Below are positions 46,639 through 56,355 of a stretch of DNA of 64,000 bases, in pieces. Source of the stretch: Ignavibacteriaceae bacterium (GTDB taxonomy: Bacteria; Bacteroidota; Ignavibacteria; Ignavibacteriales; Ignavibacteriaceae); the NCBI GenBank assembly GCA_013360295.1, contig JABWCL010000004.1, forward strand, positions 62,001-126,000, given 5' to 3'. Position 1 is the first letter of the stretch, and each line of letters begins with the position of its first letter. Made by a program: the position numbers and the translations under genes. Under the pieces are notes generated by a model. The model was not told the DNA's origin, searched no databases, and saw nothing but the letters and a program-made list of their open reading frames with translations.

Positions 46639-47109
46639 TTATTTAATTATTTGTTGATTGGTTTCTAATTCAATTTTTGTACTTTCCTTTGCCGATGAGA
46701 GCACGAAGTAGGTATGCGTGGATTTTACTCCCGGCCAGGTCTGAATCTCTGCCAGAAGCCGCTCCAGGGACTGTGTGTTTTTCACTATAGCTTTTATCAG
46801 GTGGGATCCCTCTCCCAGGATTGCATGGCACTCCAGGATATTAGCATTCTTCTCCGCGTTTTGGATCAGGGATTTATAATGTTTCGAAGATTCGCTTGAA
46901 ACCATTATAAAAGCCATTATGTCAAAACCGAACCTGTGTCTGTCAACCCTGGCGTAGTAGCCGGTAATAACTTCCTTCTCCTCAAGCCTGTGAAGCCGCT
47001 CACTGATCGCGGGTACCGACATCCCGACAAGTTCAGCTAATTCACTCCTCGTTATTCTGCCGTTTTCCTGAACCTTGTTCAGAATTACTAAATCAAGATT
47101 ATCAAGCAT
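46639..47109 (-). CDS. Lrp/AsnC-family transcriptional regulator
   Basis: 156 residues. The N-terminal winged HTH ([36 protein letters not shown], spread over residues 9-44) is followed by the RAM ligand domain (about 65-145) ending with [13 protein letters not shown]. Lrp proteins form octamers that bind amino acids and control amino-acid genes. It is cotranscribed with glnA, so it may regulate glutamine supply or itself. AGGA lies just before the ATG. The ligand is not determined by sequence. Confidence 0.93.
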   Translation of the reverse strand: MLDNLDLVILNKVQENGRITRSELAELVGMSVPAISERLHRLEEKEVITGYYARVDRHRFGFDIMAFIMVSSESSKHYKSLIQNAEKNANILECHAILGEGSHLIKAIVKNTQSLERLLAEIQTWPGVKSTHTYFVLSSAKESTKIELETNQQIIK

Positions 47110-47500
47110 AAAATCCTAATAAATTAAAGTAATTTTTAATAATAGGCTAAATATAATAGGTAATTATCCAATTATGCAAGAATATTTTCATAATTTTAAA
47201 ATATTTCTTGTACTTATTGATAAATGCCTAAAAATTTTAAGAGTTTATCCTATTTATATAAATATATTTTGCTATTTGTTGAAGTTTTCCTTTTATTGCA
47301 TGAGCTCTCGTCAGATCCCATTGCGGGATAGTCAGATATTCTTCCCCCTCCTGACAGAGTACGATTCCTAATTAGTAATTCTTAATTTTTAATTTTTTTC
47401 TCTGTCTCAAAATGATATTTACTTTTATCTCTTATTTTTATACATTAATTAGTTAATTTTTTTATTTATAATCCGGAAGCACCAGATCGACGCATCGTTG
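47110..47500 (+). other. 391-base intergenic region between divergent operons
   Basis: Very AT-rich, with no credible gene; a 65-codon frame at 47174-47371 lacks a ribosome site and looks like AT-rich chance. It should hold the divergent promoters of lrp-glnA and of the signalling operon. A repeat copy lies at 47366-47399. No clear -35/-10 pair was identified. Confidence 0.55.
47366..47399 (+). repeat. Dispersed AT-rich repeat, copy 4
   Basis: Contains the exact 18-mer AATTCTTAATTTTTAATT at 47377-47394, flanked by CTAATTAGT upstream and T-rich bases downstream. Confidence 0.7.
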
Positions 47501-49060
47501 ATGATCACCGATCAGAAGAAGTTTATAACAGGACACTCTCACTTAGCTGAGACTGTAAAGTGGCTTGATGCGATAATTTTCTCATCGAATCCCGATGGCT
47601 CGGAATACTATTTTATTACCGAAGCAGTTGAAAAAATAATCGGAATCACTCCGGATATGATAATTCAAAATCCGAAGGTTCTTCTTGGTTTCCTTCTCCC
47701 TGAATACGTCACGCTTTTCCGGGATTTTGTCGCGGAAGTAAGGAAGGGAAATAATAAAAGTATTGAATATAAAATTATAAATGCCCGTAACGAGGAGGTT
47801 TTTCTTCGCCACTCAGCTTACCCTATTTTCTCTGAAGACAGACTGGTGAGAGTTGACGGTATTATTTATGATATTACTCGTGAAAAAACCAATAGCCTCT
47901 TACTCCAGAAATCGGAAGAACGTTTCAGAACTCTTTTTGAAACCGCTGAGGACCTTATCTTTATGCTGAATTCCGCCGGTAATTTTATAATGATTAATAC
48001 TAACGGAGCTCTTTCGCTCGAGTACTCCCCGAATGAATTGCTCGGAAGGCACTTCCTTGAACTTGTCGATAATAAGTCAAAGCCTGAAATCGCGAAATCA
48101 TTTCAGAAGATCCTGAGGACAAATAAAATCGAAACTTTCGAAGCAGAGCTTGTTACTAAATACGCGAAAAATATTTTCTTTGAAATAAACGCAACTTCAA
48201 CTAAGGAGAACGGCGTTATTGACAGTGTACTGGCAATTGGAAGGAACATTACATCCAGGATCCGTGACCGGGAAAAGTATAAAGAGTTATACAACAAACT
48301 TATTGAGGCGAACCGTATCATTTCGATTGAGAGAGACAGGGCGAAACAAAAGATATCAGTACTCGAAGAACTAAACCGCCTCAAAAACGAATTCGTTTCA
48401 AATGTTTCTCACGAACTCCGCACCCCCCTGGCTTCTATCATCGGGTTCTCGGAGACGATACACGCGGACCAGAACCTTCCTGAGGAAATGAGAATTGAGT
48501 TTAACAGCATCATACTTGATGAAGCTAAGCGCCTCTCAAGACTTATTAATAATGTGCTGGAAATTTCGCAGATTGAAGACGGAGCGATAGACCTCCAAAA
48601 GTCTCAATTCAACGTCGTAGAATCGCTGAAATCTATTATTGATGCCTCAATTCCGAAGTCCGATGAAAAAGAAATTACTCTTTCCATAAACATTGCCGAT
48701 GAAGAGATAGCTATATTCGCGGACAGGGAAAGAATAGAACAGTCCATTGAGAATGTGATAAGTAACGCGATTAAGTTTACTCCTCCTAAAGGCAGGGTTA
48801 CTATCCTCGCGAAAAAACTATTTAAAGAATTCGAATTGATTATCTCGGATACAGGCATAGGGATACCAAAAAAAGATCTGCCTTATGTATTTCAAAAGTT
48901 TTATAAAGTAAGCCGGCCCGGAGATCACACACCGGGTACCGGACTCGGACTTGTCTTTGTGAAGAACATTATAGACCTTCACAAGGGACTTATAACAGTT
49001 CAAAGTGAAGAAGGCAAAGGAACTACCGTAGTTATTAAACTGCCTCTTAAAAATAAATAA
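47501..49060 (+). CDS. PAS-domain sensor histidine kinase
   Basis: The ATG at 47501 (a TTG is 3 bases upstream) gives 519 residues, with no obvious transmembrane segment, so it is likely cytoplasmic. Two PAS domains occupy about residues 20-145 and 150-265, the second with FRTLFETAEDLIFML. A short coiled coil leads to HisKA with the phospho-acceptor His304 in SHELRTPL, then HATPase_c with N box ENVISNAIKFTP, DTGIGIP and GTGLGL. It probably senses a soluble ligand or redox state and phosphorylates the NtrC-type regulator encoded 9 bases downstream, and perhaps the REC-REC phosphatase. Confidence 0.93.
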   Translation: MITDQKKFITGHSHLAETVKWLDAIIFSSNPDGSEYYFITEAVEKIIGITPDMIIQNPKVLLGFLLPEYVTLFRDFVAEVRKGNNKSIEYKIINARNEEVFLRHSAYPIFSEDRLVRVDGIIYDITREKTNSLLLQKSEERFRTLFETAEDLIFMLNSAGNFIMINTNGALSLEYSPNELLGRHFLELVDNKSKPEIAKSFQKILRTNKIETFEAELVTKYAKNIFFEINATSTKENGVIDSVLAIGRNITSRIRDREKYKELYNKLIEANRIISIERDRAKQKISVLEELNRLKNEFVSNVSHELRTPLASIIGFSETIHADQNLPEEMRIEFNSIILDEAKRLSRLINNVLEISQIEDGAIDLQKSQFNVVESLKSIIDASIPKSDEKEITLSINIADEEIAIFADRERIEQSIENVISNAIKFTPPKGRVTILAKKLFKEFELIISDTGIGIPKKDLPYVFQKFYKVSRPGDHTPGTGLGLVFVKNIIDLHKGLITVQSEEGKGTTVVIKLPLKNK

Positions 49061-49069
49061 AGGATAAGT

Positions 49070-50461
49070 GTGGCAAAATTAGTTTTTATTGTAGATGATG
49101 AAGTTGCGATATCAAGACTGCTCTCATTCTGGGTGAAGGACAAGTGGCACTATGATATTGAAGTATTCGACCGCGGAGAAAAAATGCTCGCAAGGTTAAG
49201 TCAAAAACCCGATCTGATCCTTCTCGATATTATGCTGCCGGGAATGGACGGTGTTGAAATCCTTAAGAAGGTTAAACAGCACGACCCTGATCTTCCCGTC
49301 GTAATGCTCTCCGCGCAGGGCAGGATTGATGTTGCCCTCGAGGCAATCCGCATTGGCGCGTTTGACTATTTCCCGAAACCAATTGATACCCAGCGCCTTG
49401 AATCAACTATTAAAAACGCGATCAGGAACTACGACCTCACCCGCGAACTGAGTTTATTAAAAGAACACAATAAAGCCAGTTACAGTTTCGAGAATATCGT
49501 TTCCGCGGATGGGAGAATGCAGGATGTGTTCAGGCTTGTTACAAAAGTACTGAACAACGATATTACAGTTCTTATCTATGGTGAAAGCGGAACCGGAAAA
49601 GAACTTATTGCCCGCGCGATCCACTATAGCGGGCACCGGAAGGATAAACCGTTTATAGTTGTTAACTGTGCTTCCATTCCAAGGGAACTGCTTGAGAGTG
49701 AGTTATTCGGACACGAAAAAGGTTCCTTTACCGGCGCGTATCAGCGAAAACTGGGGAAATTTGAGGTTGCTAATGAGGGATCAATATTCCTCGATGAAGT
49801 GGGGGAAATGGAAATGAGCTTGCAGGCAAAACTTCTTAGGGTGATTCAGCAGCGTGAGTTTGAAAGAGTCGGAGGAAACGAACTTATTACAACCAACGTC
49901 AGAATTATTTCGGCTACGAATCGCGACCTTGCCAAGGCGGTCGAAAGCCGCGAGTTCAGGGAAGACCTTTATTACCGTCTTAACTCTTTCCCGATTCACG
50001 TTCCCCCGCTGCGTCAGAGAAGGGCCGATATTCTAACACTGGCAGACCACTTCCTGAAGACCGCATGCGTTAAAACAAATAAGAACGTTAAAGGTTTCAC
50101 GAAAAAAGCGCTGAAACTGATGTATGAGTACGACTGGCCGGGCAACGTACGCGAAGTGGAAAATACTATAGAAAGATGCGTGATTATCACTGACAGGGAC
50201 TTTATTGATATTGATGACTTCCCCGCTCACATGCAGCATTCCGGGGAATCAAAGAAATTTGATGAAACAGCTCCTTTCTTTTCATATGAGAATGTGATTC
50301 CTTTTGAAAAAATAAAAGAGGAAGCGATCCGGCATGCACTGAAATTTACGCGCGGGAATATTATGGACGCGGCCAATAAGTTGCAGTTAGGCAGAGCAAC
50401 TCTCTACCGCCTCATTGAGAAGTATTCCATCAATACAAAAGATTATGAAACAAACAATTAA
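49070..50461 (+). CDS. NtrC-type sigma-54-dependent response regulator
   Basis: 463 residues starting with GTG at 49070, 5 bases after AAGGA. REC domain with phospho-acceptor Asp53 (LILLDIMLPGMDG), AAA+ domain with Walker A GESGTGKE (171-178), the sigma-54 contact GSFTGA (218-223, a common variant of GAFTGA) and Walker B IFLDEVGE, and a C-terminal Fis-type HTH (near 425-455, GNIMDAANKLQLGRATLYRLI). It would open promoters held by RNA polymerase with sigma-54. It is sandwiched between its probable kinase and a STAS protein. No sigma-54 promoter was sought for its targets; rpoN is outside the window. Confidence 0.95.
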   Translation: MAKLVFIVDDEVAISRLLSFWVKDKWHYDIEVFDRGEKMLARLSQKPDLILLDIMLPGMDGVEILKKVKQHDPDLPVVMLSAQGRIDVALEAIRIGAFDYFPKPIDTQRLESTIKNAIRNYDLTRELSLLKEHNKASYSFENIVSADGRMQDVFRLVTKVLNNDITVLIYGESGTGKELIARAIHYSGHRKDKPFIVVNCASIPRELLESELFGHEKGSFTGAYQRKLGKFEVANEGSIFLDEVGEMEMSLQAKLLRVIQQREFERVGGNELITTNVRIISATNRDLAKAVESREFREDLYYRLNSFPIHVPPLRQRRADILTLADHFLKTACVKTNKNVKGFTKKALKLMYEYDWPGNVREVENTIERCVIITDRDFIDIDDFPAHMQHSGESKKFDETAPFFSYENVIPFEKIKEEAIRHALKFTRGNIMDAANKLQLGRATLYRLIEKYSINTKDYETNN

Positions 50462-50469
50462 GGATTAAT

Positions 50470-50826
50470 ATGGACTTTATTAAAGAGAACTACGGTGATA
50501 TTGCCATTCAGACTGTCAATCTCACAAGAGCCACGCTGAAGGAAGCAGAAGAATTTAAAAAAATTCTAACTGCTGATATCGACTCCGGAACCCGTAAACT
50601 CGTGGTTGATCTTTCTGAATGCGAGTTTATTGACTCTACTTTCCTCGGCGCGCTCGTGGTAAGCCTGAAAAAAATCACTTCAATGGGCGGAGACCTTCGT
50701 CTGGTCGGATTTCAGCCGGCTGTTCATTCAATGTTTGAACTTACAAGAATGTATAGAGTGTTTGAAGCTTACCCTACAAAGCTTGAAGCAGTTGAAAGCT
50801 TTAAATTTAAATCTGCCCGGCAGTAA
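50470..50826 (+). CDS. STAS-domain anti-sigma-factor antagonist
   Basis: 118 residues, one STAS domain. Ser56 in FIDSTFLGALV is the phosphorylation site expected in SpoIIAA/RsbV-like proteins. The dephosphorylated form binds and neutralises an anti-sigma kinase in partner-switching systems. It starts 8 bases after the NtrC gene and ends 19 bases before a PP2C-type phosphatase gene that could dephosphorylate it. The cognate kinase/anti-sigma factor is not in the window, so the target is unknown. Confidence 0.92.
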   Translation: MDFIKENYGDIAIQTVNLTRATLKEAEEFKKILTADIDSGTRKLVVDLSECEFIDSTFLGALVVSLKKITSMGGDLRLVGFQPAVHSMFELTRMYRVFEAYPTKLEAVESFKFKSARQ

Positions 50827-50845
50827 ATAAGAACCCAATCATCAG

Positions 50846-52414
50846 ATGATACCGGAAAATCAAAAAGTAATTCTCCTGATTGACGACGATCTGACCGTCA
50901 GGAAGCTCTTAACCTTCCATCTCCAGAAGAAGGAATATAAAGTGCTGGAAGCAGTAAACGCGGACGAAGGCTACAAACACCTAAAGAGTGCTCACGTTGA
51001 CCTTGTTCTCTGCGATGTAAGCATGGAAGGAATGGACGGTTTCAGTTTTTGCAAAATGGTCCGTCAGGACGAAAATTACAGGGTGCTTCCATTCATATTC
51101 GTTACCGCTAAATCAAGCCTGGAAGATAAACAGGAAGCGCTTGATGTGGGCGGTGATGATATTGTCACAAAACCTTTTGATGTTCTGGAACTCATGATGA
51201 AGATCCAAGCGCTGATCAGGCGTGCTGATATATACAAAGCTTATACAGTAAAAAAATCCCTTGAACAGAGTACGTCTCCCGAGGCCGCAAGAATACTCCT
51301 CATCGACGATGATAATTCGCTCGCCCGCCTTTTTCAGTATAACCTTACTAAAGCGGGATTTGAATGCAAAACCGCCAATAGCGCAAGTGATGGTTTTACC
51401 CTTGCGAAATCGTACCTGCCCGACATAATTATTTCCGATATAATGATGCCCCAGATAGACGGATTCCAGTTCCGGAAAATGGTAATGGAAGATCCCGACC
51501 TTAAAAATATTCCGTTTATTTTTCTCACATCCAAGGGAGGCGAGGATGATATTCTTGAGGGTTACGATCTCGGTGTAGCTGATTATGTACTGAAGACTGC
51601 AGGCCCGCGTGTGGTTGTGGCAAAGGTATCAGCCATTATTAAGAGCCTCGGAAAAGAACGCCAGAAAGTTGTATCAGAACTTCATCGTGCCGCGGATACT
51701 CTCAGAGTAAAGGTAGTACCCGAATCATTCCCCTCTTTTGAACATTATTCCATAAAGCATTGGCATATGCCTTATAAAGGTGTTCCGGGCGGAGATTTTA
51801 TAGATTATTTTAACCTGGGGAAGGATTCCCTGGCTATTATACTTGGTGATGTTATGGGGAAAAAATGGGGCGCCTGGTACTTCGCGATCGCTTACGCGGG
51901 GTATGTCCGCAGCGCGATACGTCTTGTATTAGAAAACTCTGCAAATTATTCCCCTCACGAAATTCTGGACAAAGTTAACAGGTCTGTTTACCAGGACGCA
52001 AAGATTTCGGAGGTATTTGCAACTCTTTCGATAATTATTATTAACAATAAAACTAACGTTCTCCAGTATTCCGGCGCCGGAGATCTTCCGCTTATATATA
52101 AAAACATTTCGACAGGAGAAACTAAACTTCTCACTTCAAAGGGTATGCTTTTAGGTTTCACGGCCGAAGGATTTTTTGAAGATTTGACGGTTCAGATGAA
52201 TCCGGGGGATATTATAGCGCTCTTCTCGGATGGTATAATTGAATCACGTAATCCGCAGGGAGTTGCATTAGGCACGGACAGTCTCGCCAAGCTGGTTGAC
52301 AGCATTCCGCGCTACATTGATCCTCACGAATTCCTGAAGATAAAACTAACGGAATTTACTGCAAATAAATTTGAGGATGATATCAGCCTTATCACAATTA
52401 AGGCTAACGGCTGA
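50846..52414 (+). CDS. Response regulator with two REC domains and a SpoIIE/PP2C phosphatase domain
   Basis: 522 residues. REC1 has phospho-acceptor Asp57 (LVLCDVSMEGMDG) and REC2 Asp198 (IIISDIMMPQIDG); both keep the acidic pair near the N terminus (IDDD) and the downstream Lys. A short linker leads to a PP2C (SpoIIE) domain with PGGDFIDYF, LGDVMGKKWGA, FSDGIIESR and FEDDISLI metal-binding Asp residues. Such proteins, like RsbU/RssB relatives, switch STAS partners when phosphorylated. Here the STAS protein encoded just upstream is the natural substrate (inference). Only two bases separate its stop from that of the convergent GH13 gene. Confidence 0.95.
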   Translation: MIPENQKVILLIDDDLTVRKLLTFHLQKKEYKVLEAVNADEGYKHLKSAHVDLVLCDVSMEGMDGFSFCKMVRQDENYRVLPFIFVTAKSSLEDKQEALDVGGDDIVTKPFDVLELMMKIQALIRRADIYKAYTVKKSLEQSTSPEAARILLIDDDNSLARLFQYNLTKAGFECKTANSASDGFTLAKSYLPDIIISDIMMPQIDGFQFRKMVMEDPDLKNIPFIFLTSKGGEDDILEGYDLGVADYVLKTAGPRVVVAKVSAIIKSLGKERQKVVSELHRAADTLRVKVVPESFPSFEHYSIKHWHMPYKGVPGGDFIDYFNLGKDSLAIILGDVMGKKWGAWYFAIAYAGYVRSAIRLVLENSANYSPHEILDKVNRSVYQDAKISEVFATLSIIIINNKTNVLQYSGAGDLPLIYKNISTGETKLLTSKGMLLGFTAEGFFEDLTVQMNPGDIIALFSDGIIESRNPQGVALGTDSLAKLVDSIPRYIDPHEFLKIKLTEFTANKFEDDISLITIKANG

Positions 52415-52416
52415 TC

Positions 52417-53895
52417 TCAGTATAAGAAAACGTGCGACTGGTATCCGCTCAGTTCGATGTATAAACCCTGGCGGAGAATTTCTTCGGACGATCTGATATA
52501 AAGTTTATTGTTCATCAGGTCATTCAATTCAATGTTCTCATCACAATCATCAACGTTTATTTTCAGCCTGCACTGCGCTGCGGACCCGGAATAATTAACG
52601 CATACCACCGCGCGTTCTCCGTCAAGTATCCACTGATAGGCAATGATGTTCGCATAGGTATCGTTATTATGCCACGCCGGCAGTGCTTCGAGGACGGTAA
52701 AAACTCCATCGTGAAATATCTGCCTATTCGCAATCTTTAGTATCTTATGATACCCTTCCCTGATGAAAGAAACAACATTCTCCTTTGGCTCCCTGACCAG
52801 TTGCACAGGCAATTTCGTTTTCTTTCCGGAAAATTGTCCTTCAAAATATAGCTTCATCCCGGGTATTGTTGACATAAGCAGTGCTGCCGGGAGGACTTTC
52901 TCCCTTCCCAGTGAAATTACAGAGCGTTCCTCATCGTGATTCTCGATAAACCTCACCGATTTTTGCTGGTAATCAGCATCCGCTTTCAGGTGATCCCTTA
53001 TGGATCTGGGTGTCCCGTCTTTCAGCCGGTCGAGAAGTTTTTTATCATAAGTATAATCAAAACCGAGTTGCTGAAGGTCCCACTCCAGGTCCCAGTAAGA
53101 TTCGGCAATAAAAAGAAAAGCCGGAAAATCCTTTTTAACTTCACTGATAGCTTCCGCCCAGAATTCTTTTTCCGGTTTCTGAAATAGTTTTTCATCTATC
53201 ACACCCCTCCAGGTATTGTGAAAAACATTATTCAGGGACAGCATCGCCATATCACATCTCACGCCGTCACAATATTGCGCGATCCCTTTTATTCTGTCAA
53301 TCATAAATGCCCTTGCGGCAGGATTAAAATAATTAACCTGGATCGTGTCAGTCCAGCCGGGGAAGAACGGGTCTCTTCCGTGTGCGAAGTAACGGTCAGA
53401 AAAAAAAGAAGGTTTGAAAAATGTATGCTGATCTTTAAGGTATGTCCCCTCGTCAACTTCAAGAAAAAACTCCGGATGCTGGCCTATCAGTTCGGAGCCG
53501 GCGCTGAAGTGGTTCGGGATGAAATCAAGTATCAGTTTCATACCGAGTGAATTCAACTTTTTACGAAGTGTTATAAGTTCACCGGCATTGCATATCTCGG
53601 CATTAAATTCATAGTCACAGATCGAGTAGGGTGAGCCGGCTACATCTTCTTTTACCCAGTCCTTCAGTGCCCTGTTATAAGACTGTATAAGTCCTTCTTC
53701 AAAACAACATTCTTCCACTATTCCGGGACAGGTTCTCCATACCCCCATCAGCCAGACAATGTTAATTCCCAGTACCTGTAATTCGAGCCAGTAGTCCTCG
53801 GGAATTTTCTCAATACTTTCTTTAGTAAAACCATCACTTAAACCACGGAGAAAGGACCGGAGGTTTAGTTCAAAAAGATGGGGATGAATTCTCAA
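52417..53895 (-). CDS. Alpha-amylase family (GH13) enzyme
   Basis: 492 residues, no signal peptide, so cytoplasmic. The GH13 motifs are present: LILDFIPNH (121-129), GVRCDMA with nucleophile Asp215, FIAESYW with acid/base Glu265 and FIENHDEE with His320-Asp321. The C-terminal ~100 residues form a beta domain. Family members act on alpha-1,4 or alpha-1,6 glucans, maltose or trehalose. Specificity is unclear; the short domain structure could suit a maltose- or sucrose-type enzyme or a glycogen-related hydrolase. It follows pgi after 23 bases on the same strand, so it likely feeds hexose phosphates to glycolysis. Confidence 0.9.
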   Translation of the reverse strand: MRIHPHLFELNLRSFLRGLSDGFTKESIEKIPEDYWLELQVLGINIVWLMGVWRTCPGIVEECCFEEGLIQSYNRALKDWVKEDVAGSPYSICDYEFNAEICNAGELITLRKKLNSLGMKLILDFIPNHFSAGSELIGQHPEFFLEVDEGTYLKDQHTFFKPSFFSDRYFAHGRDPFFPGWTDTIQVNYFNPAARAFMIDRIKGIAQYCDGVRCDMAMLSLNNVFHNTWRGVIDEKLFQKPEKEFWAEAISEVKKDFPAFLFIAESYWDLEWDLQQLGFDYTYDKKLLDRLKDGTPRSIRDHLKADADYQQKSVRFIENHDEERSVISLGREKVLPAALLMSTIPGMKLYFEGQFSGKKTKLPVQLVREPKENVVSFIREGYHKILKIANRQIFHDGVFTVLEALPAWHNNDTYANIIAYQWILDGERAVVCVNYSGSAAQCRLKINVDDCDENIELNDLMNNKLYIRSSEEILRQGLYIELSGYQSHVFLY

Positions 53896-53918
53896 ATCGA
53901 TCCAGTCTGATTACTTTA

Positions 53919-55598
53919 TTAAATACACGAAATTATATAATCTAATTCTTTTAATGTGTTTTTATTCAGGTGCAGCCTTAAAACTCTTCTTTCTTTCTGA
54001 AGAAGTGCCTTCATATCGCCCTGTGCCTGTGCCGTGACTAATACACCGAAAGTATAGTTTTGTCCCGGTACGTCAATATCTTCTTTGATTGAATCGGTAA
54101 TTTGAATGAACAATCCGTTATTGGGCCCGCCCTTATGCAACTGCCCCGTCGAGTGAAGGAATCTGGGTCCGTAACCGCTTGTGGTGGTAACGCTGTATTT
54201 TTCAAGCACTTTCGTCCTTAACTCACGCAACTTGGCTTCTATTCGGTCATCATAAGGTAAAAATGCCATTAGTGATACAAAATCACCGGATTTAATCGAT
54301 GCGAAGAAACGGCTAAATGTCACTGCAAGGTTCTTCGTGTCTCCCGTTCCAAAAACAGAAATTCCGGATTCTTCAAAATCGGGTTTCTCAGAGGGAAGGG
54401 AGCCTGTGTTTTTGTAGGTCGCGAGGCTCTGGTTAGCCAGGGTCTTAGCAAGCTGCACATTCGGCTGATCGAAAGGATTAATCTTTAGTATAATTCCCGA
54501 CACTGCTGTCGCGAACTCCCATCGGAAAAATTCCTCTGCAAGACCGTAAGCGTCTTTCATCTTGATTTCAATAACCGGAAAACCGCTGGATTTTAGTTCT
54601 GCCACTCTTTCATCGAGAGATTCATTATCATCTTCATCATTACGCAGGTAAACAAAAATACGATCGCTGCCGTATTTGTTGAGATTTGTGAAAGCCTCAT
54701 CAGTCACGGGCAGGATTCCTTTATCTTCCTTTCCTGTACTCTCTGCTATAAGTTGTTCAGCCCATTGCGGGAATGATTCGATGGAACGAGACGCGATGAA
54801 AGTCAGTTTATCGATACCGGTATTCGCCGCTTCACCTAACAGGGTCCCAAGATACAGACCCGGATTATTTTCATCAATAAAAGAGGGGCTGCAGGTATCA
54901 GCCAGGTTATTCGCATTGGCAAGAAATATATTAAGGTCCATTCCGATCATTGCAGCAGGTACCAGCCCGTATTCTGATAGGGCTGAGAACCTTCCGCCGA
55001 CTTCAGCCGGTGTATTGAATATCTTCCTGAATCCCTTTTCAATAGCCAGTTTTTCAAGGCTGGAACCCGGGTCAGTCAGGACAACCATCTGAAGGCCAGG
55101 CAGGGGGAGAAAATTAGCAAGAGCCTCATAAATGGTGTAATAAAATGACATTGTCTCCGCAGTCCCCCCTGACTTGCTGGCGACTACAAAGAGTGTTTTA
55201 TTCAGATCCTCGTGCTCCAGGACTTTTTTAACTACTGCAGGGTGTGTGGAATCGAGAATACTAAGTGCCGGATATCCTTTTTCAGAACCGTATGTTTTCG
55301 CGAAAACCTCGGGGGCGAGGCTGCTCCCCCCCATTCCGAGGACTATGACATACTCATAATCGCTTTTGAGTTCATCTGCAAAATCCCGGAATTCCTTTAT
55401 TCTTTTTATATTTTCTGAGGGAAGTGTAAGCCAGCCTAAACGGTTTGATAATTCTATATCTTCTGAGGGATTTTCTTTCCATAATTTGGGATCCTTTTTC
55501 CAGATCCTTTCAACAGTATTAGTATTTTTTAAATTTGCTATACTCTCGGATACTCTCTTCTTAAGTTCATCCGGTAATGAGTAATTAACAATATTCAT
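53919..55598 (-). CDS. pgi: Glucose-6-phosphate isomerase
   Basis: 559 residues of the SIS-fold isomerase. Recognisable segments are VLGMGGSSLAPEVF, SKSGGTAETMSF with the sugar-phosphate Ser/Thr cluster, a GGRFSAL element and TSGYGPRFLHSTGQLHKGGPN with the catalytic region. The sequence style matches the isomerase half of the transaldolase/phosphoglucose-isomerase bifunctional proteins, but here stands alone, without transaldolase in the window. It interconverts glucose-6-phosphate and fructose-6-phosphate. It leads a two-gene operon with the GH13 gene. Confidence 0.9.
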   Translation of the reverse strand: MNIVNYSLPDELKKRVSESIANLKNTNTVERIWKKDPKLWKENPSEDIELSNRLGWLTLPSENIKRIKEFRDFADELKSDYEYVIVLGMGGSSLAPEVFAKTYGSEKGYPALSILDSTHPAVVKKVLEHEDLNKTLFVVASKSGGTAETMSFYYTIYEALANFLPLPGLQMVVLTDPGSSLEKLAIEKGFRKIFNTPAEVGGRFSALSEYGLVPAAMIGMDLNIFLANANNLADTCSPSFIDENNPGLYLGTLLGEAANTGIDKLTFIASRSIESFPQWAEQLIAESTGKEDKGILPVTDEAFTNLNKYGSDRIFVYLRNDEDDNESLDERVAELKSSGFPVIEIKMKDAYGLAEEFFRWEFATAVSGIILKINPFDQPNVQLAKTLANQSLATYKNTGSLPSEKPDFEESGISVFGTGDTKNLAVTFSRFFASIKSGDFVSLMAFLPYDDRIEAKLRELRTKVLEKYSVTTTSGYGPRFLHSTGQLHKGGPNNGLFIQITDSIKEDIDVPGQNYTFGVLVTAQAQGDMKALLQKERRVLRLHLNKNTLKELDYIISCI

Positions 55599-55746
55599 CT
55601 ATGAACCTTATAATCGTGTAATAATAACAGCTTAAACATAAGTAAAAATCAATAGATTAAATAGGCAAACCGAAAATTATAATATTTTGATAATTATTAC
55701 TTTTTGAATAAATTAACTATAAATACAACTATTCAGATTAACCATA

Positions 55747-56211
55747 ATGAAACTCGCTACACTTTGTTATATTAAAAATCCGGCGGATAAATCCACCCTT
55801 ATGCTGCACAGAATTAAAAAAGAGAATGATATGCATAAAGATAAATGGAACGGTCTGGGAGGGAAACTCCATGCCGGTGAGTCCCCGGAAGAATGTGTTA
55901 TCAGGGAAATAGAGGAAGAATCGGGACTGAGGATAAAATCACCGGAACTGCGGGGGTTTATTACTTTTCCCGCGTTCGATGGTTTCGATGACTGGTATGT
56001 TTTCGTTTTTACAGCCATTGACTACTCAGGTATCCTGATTGACTCCCCCGAAGGAAACCTCGAGTGGGTACCTGATAAAGAATTATACAACCTTCCTCTT
56101 TGGGACGGTGATAAAATTTTCTTCAAATGGATCGAAGAAAAGAAATTCTTCAGTGCGAAATTTAATTATAACAACGGCCGGCTCATAGACTACACCGTTT
56201 CTTTTTATTAA
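55747..56211 (+). CDS. NUDIX hydrolase (MutT-like)
   Basis: 154 residues with a textbook Nudix box spanning Gly39 to Leu61 (GKLHAGE at 39-45, then Arg53-Glu54 and Glu57-Glu58, Gly60). A preceding LHRIKKENDMHKDKWNGLGG segment matches the 8-oxo-dGTP diphosphatase subgroup. It probably hydrolyses oxidised nucleoside triphosphates to monophosphates, protecting DNA. The gene is monocistronic, reading towards an ABC exporter on the other strand; a repeat copy lies between them. Substrate beyond nucleotide diphosphatase is not certain. Confidence 0.9.
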   Translation: MKLATLCYIKNPADKSTLMLHRIKKENDMHKDKWNGLGGKLHAGESPEECVIREIEEESGLRIKSPELRGFITFPAFDGFDDWYVFVFTAIDYSGILIDSPEGNLEWVPDKELYNLPLWDGDKIFFKWIEEKKFFSAKFNYNNGRLIDYTVSFY

Positions 56212-56355
56212 ATATTGATCTCTTATCTTAGAGTTTCATTATTTGTAAACCAGTCGGCAATAATTTATCCGTCATCTCCAAACCACCCACTGAATTTTGA
56301 TAATCATTAATACGTGAAAAATATTGAGGCAGATAATTTCCAAAAGCCCCAACCA

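Noticed and set aside
47174-47371. 65-codon frame in the lrp/kinase spacer
   Set aside because: Product rich in Ile, Phe and Lys expected from AT-rich DNA, no ribosome site, no family resemblance.
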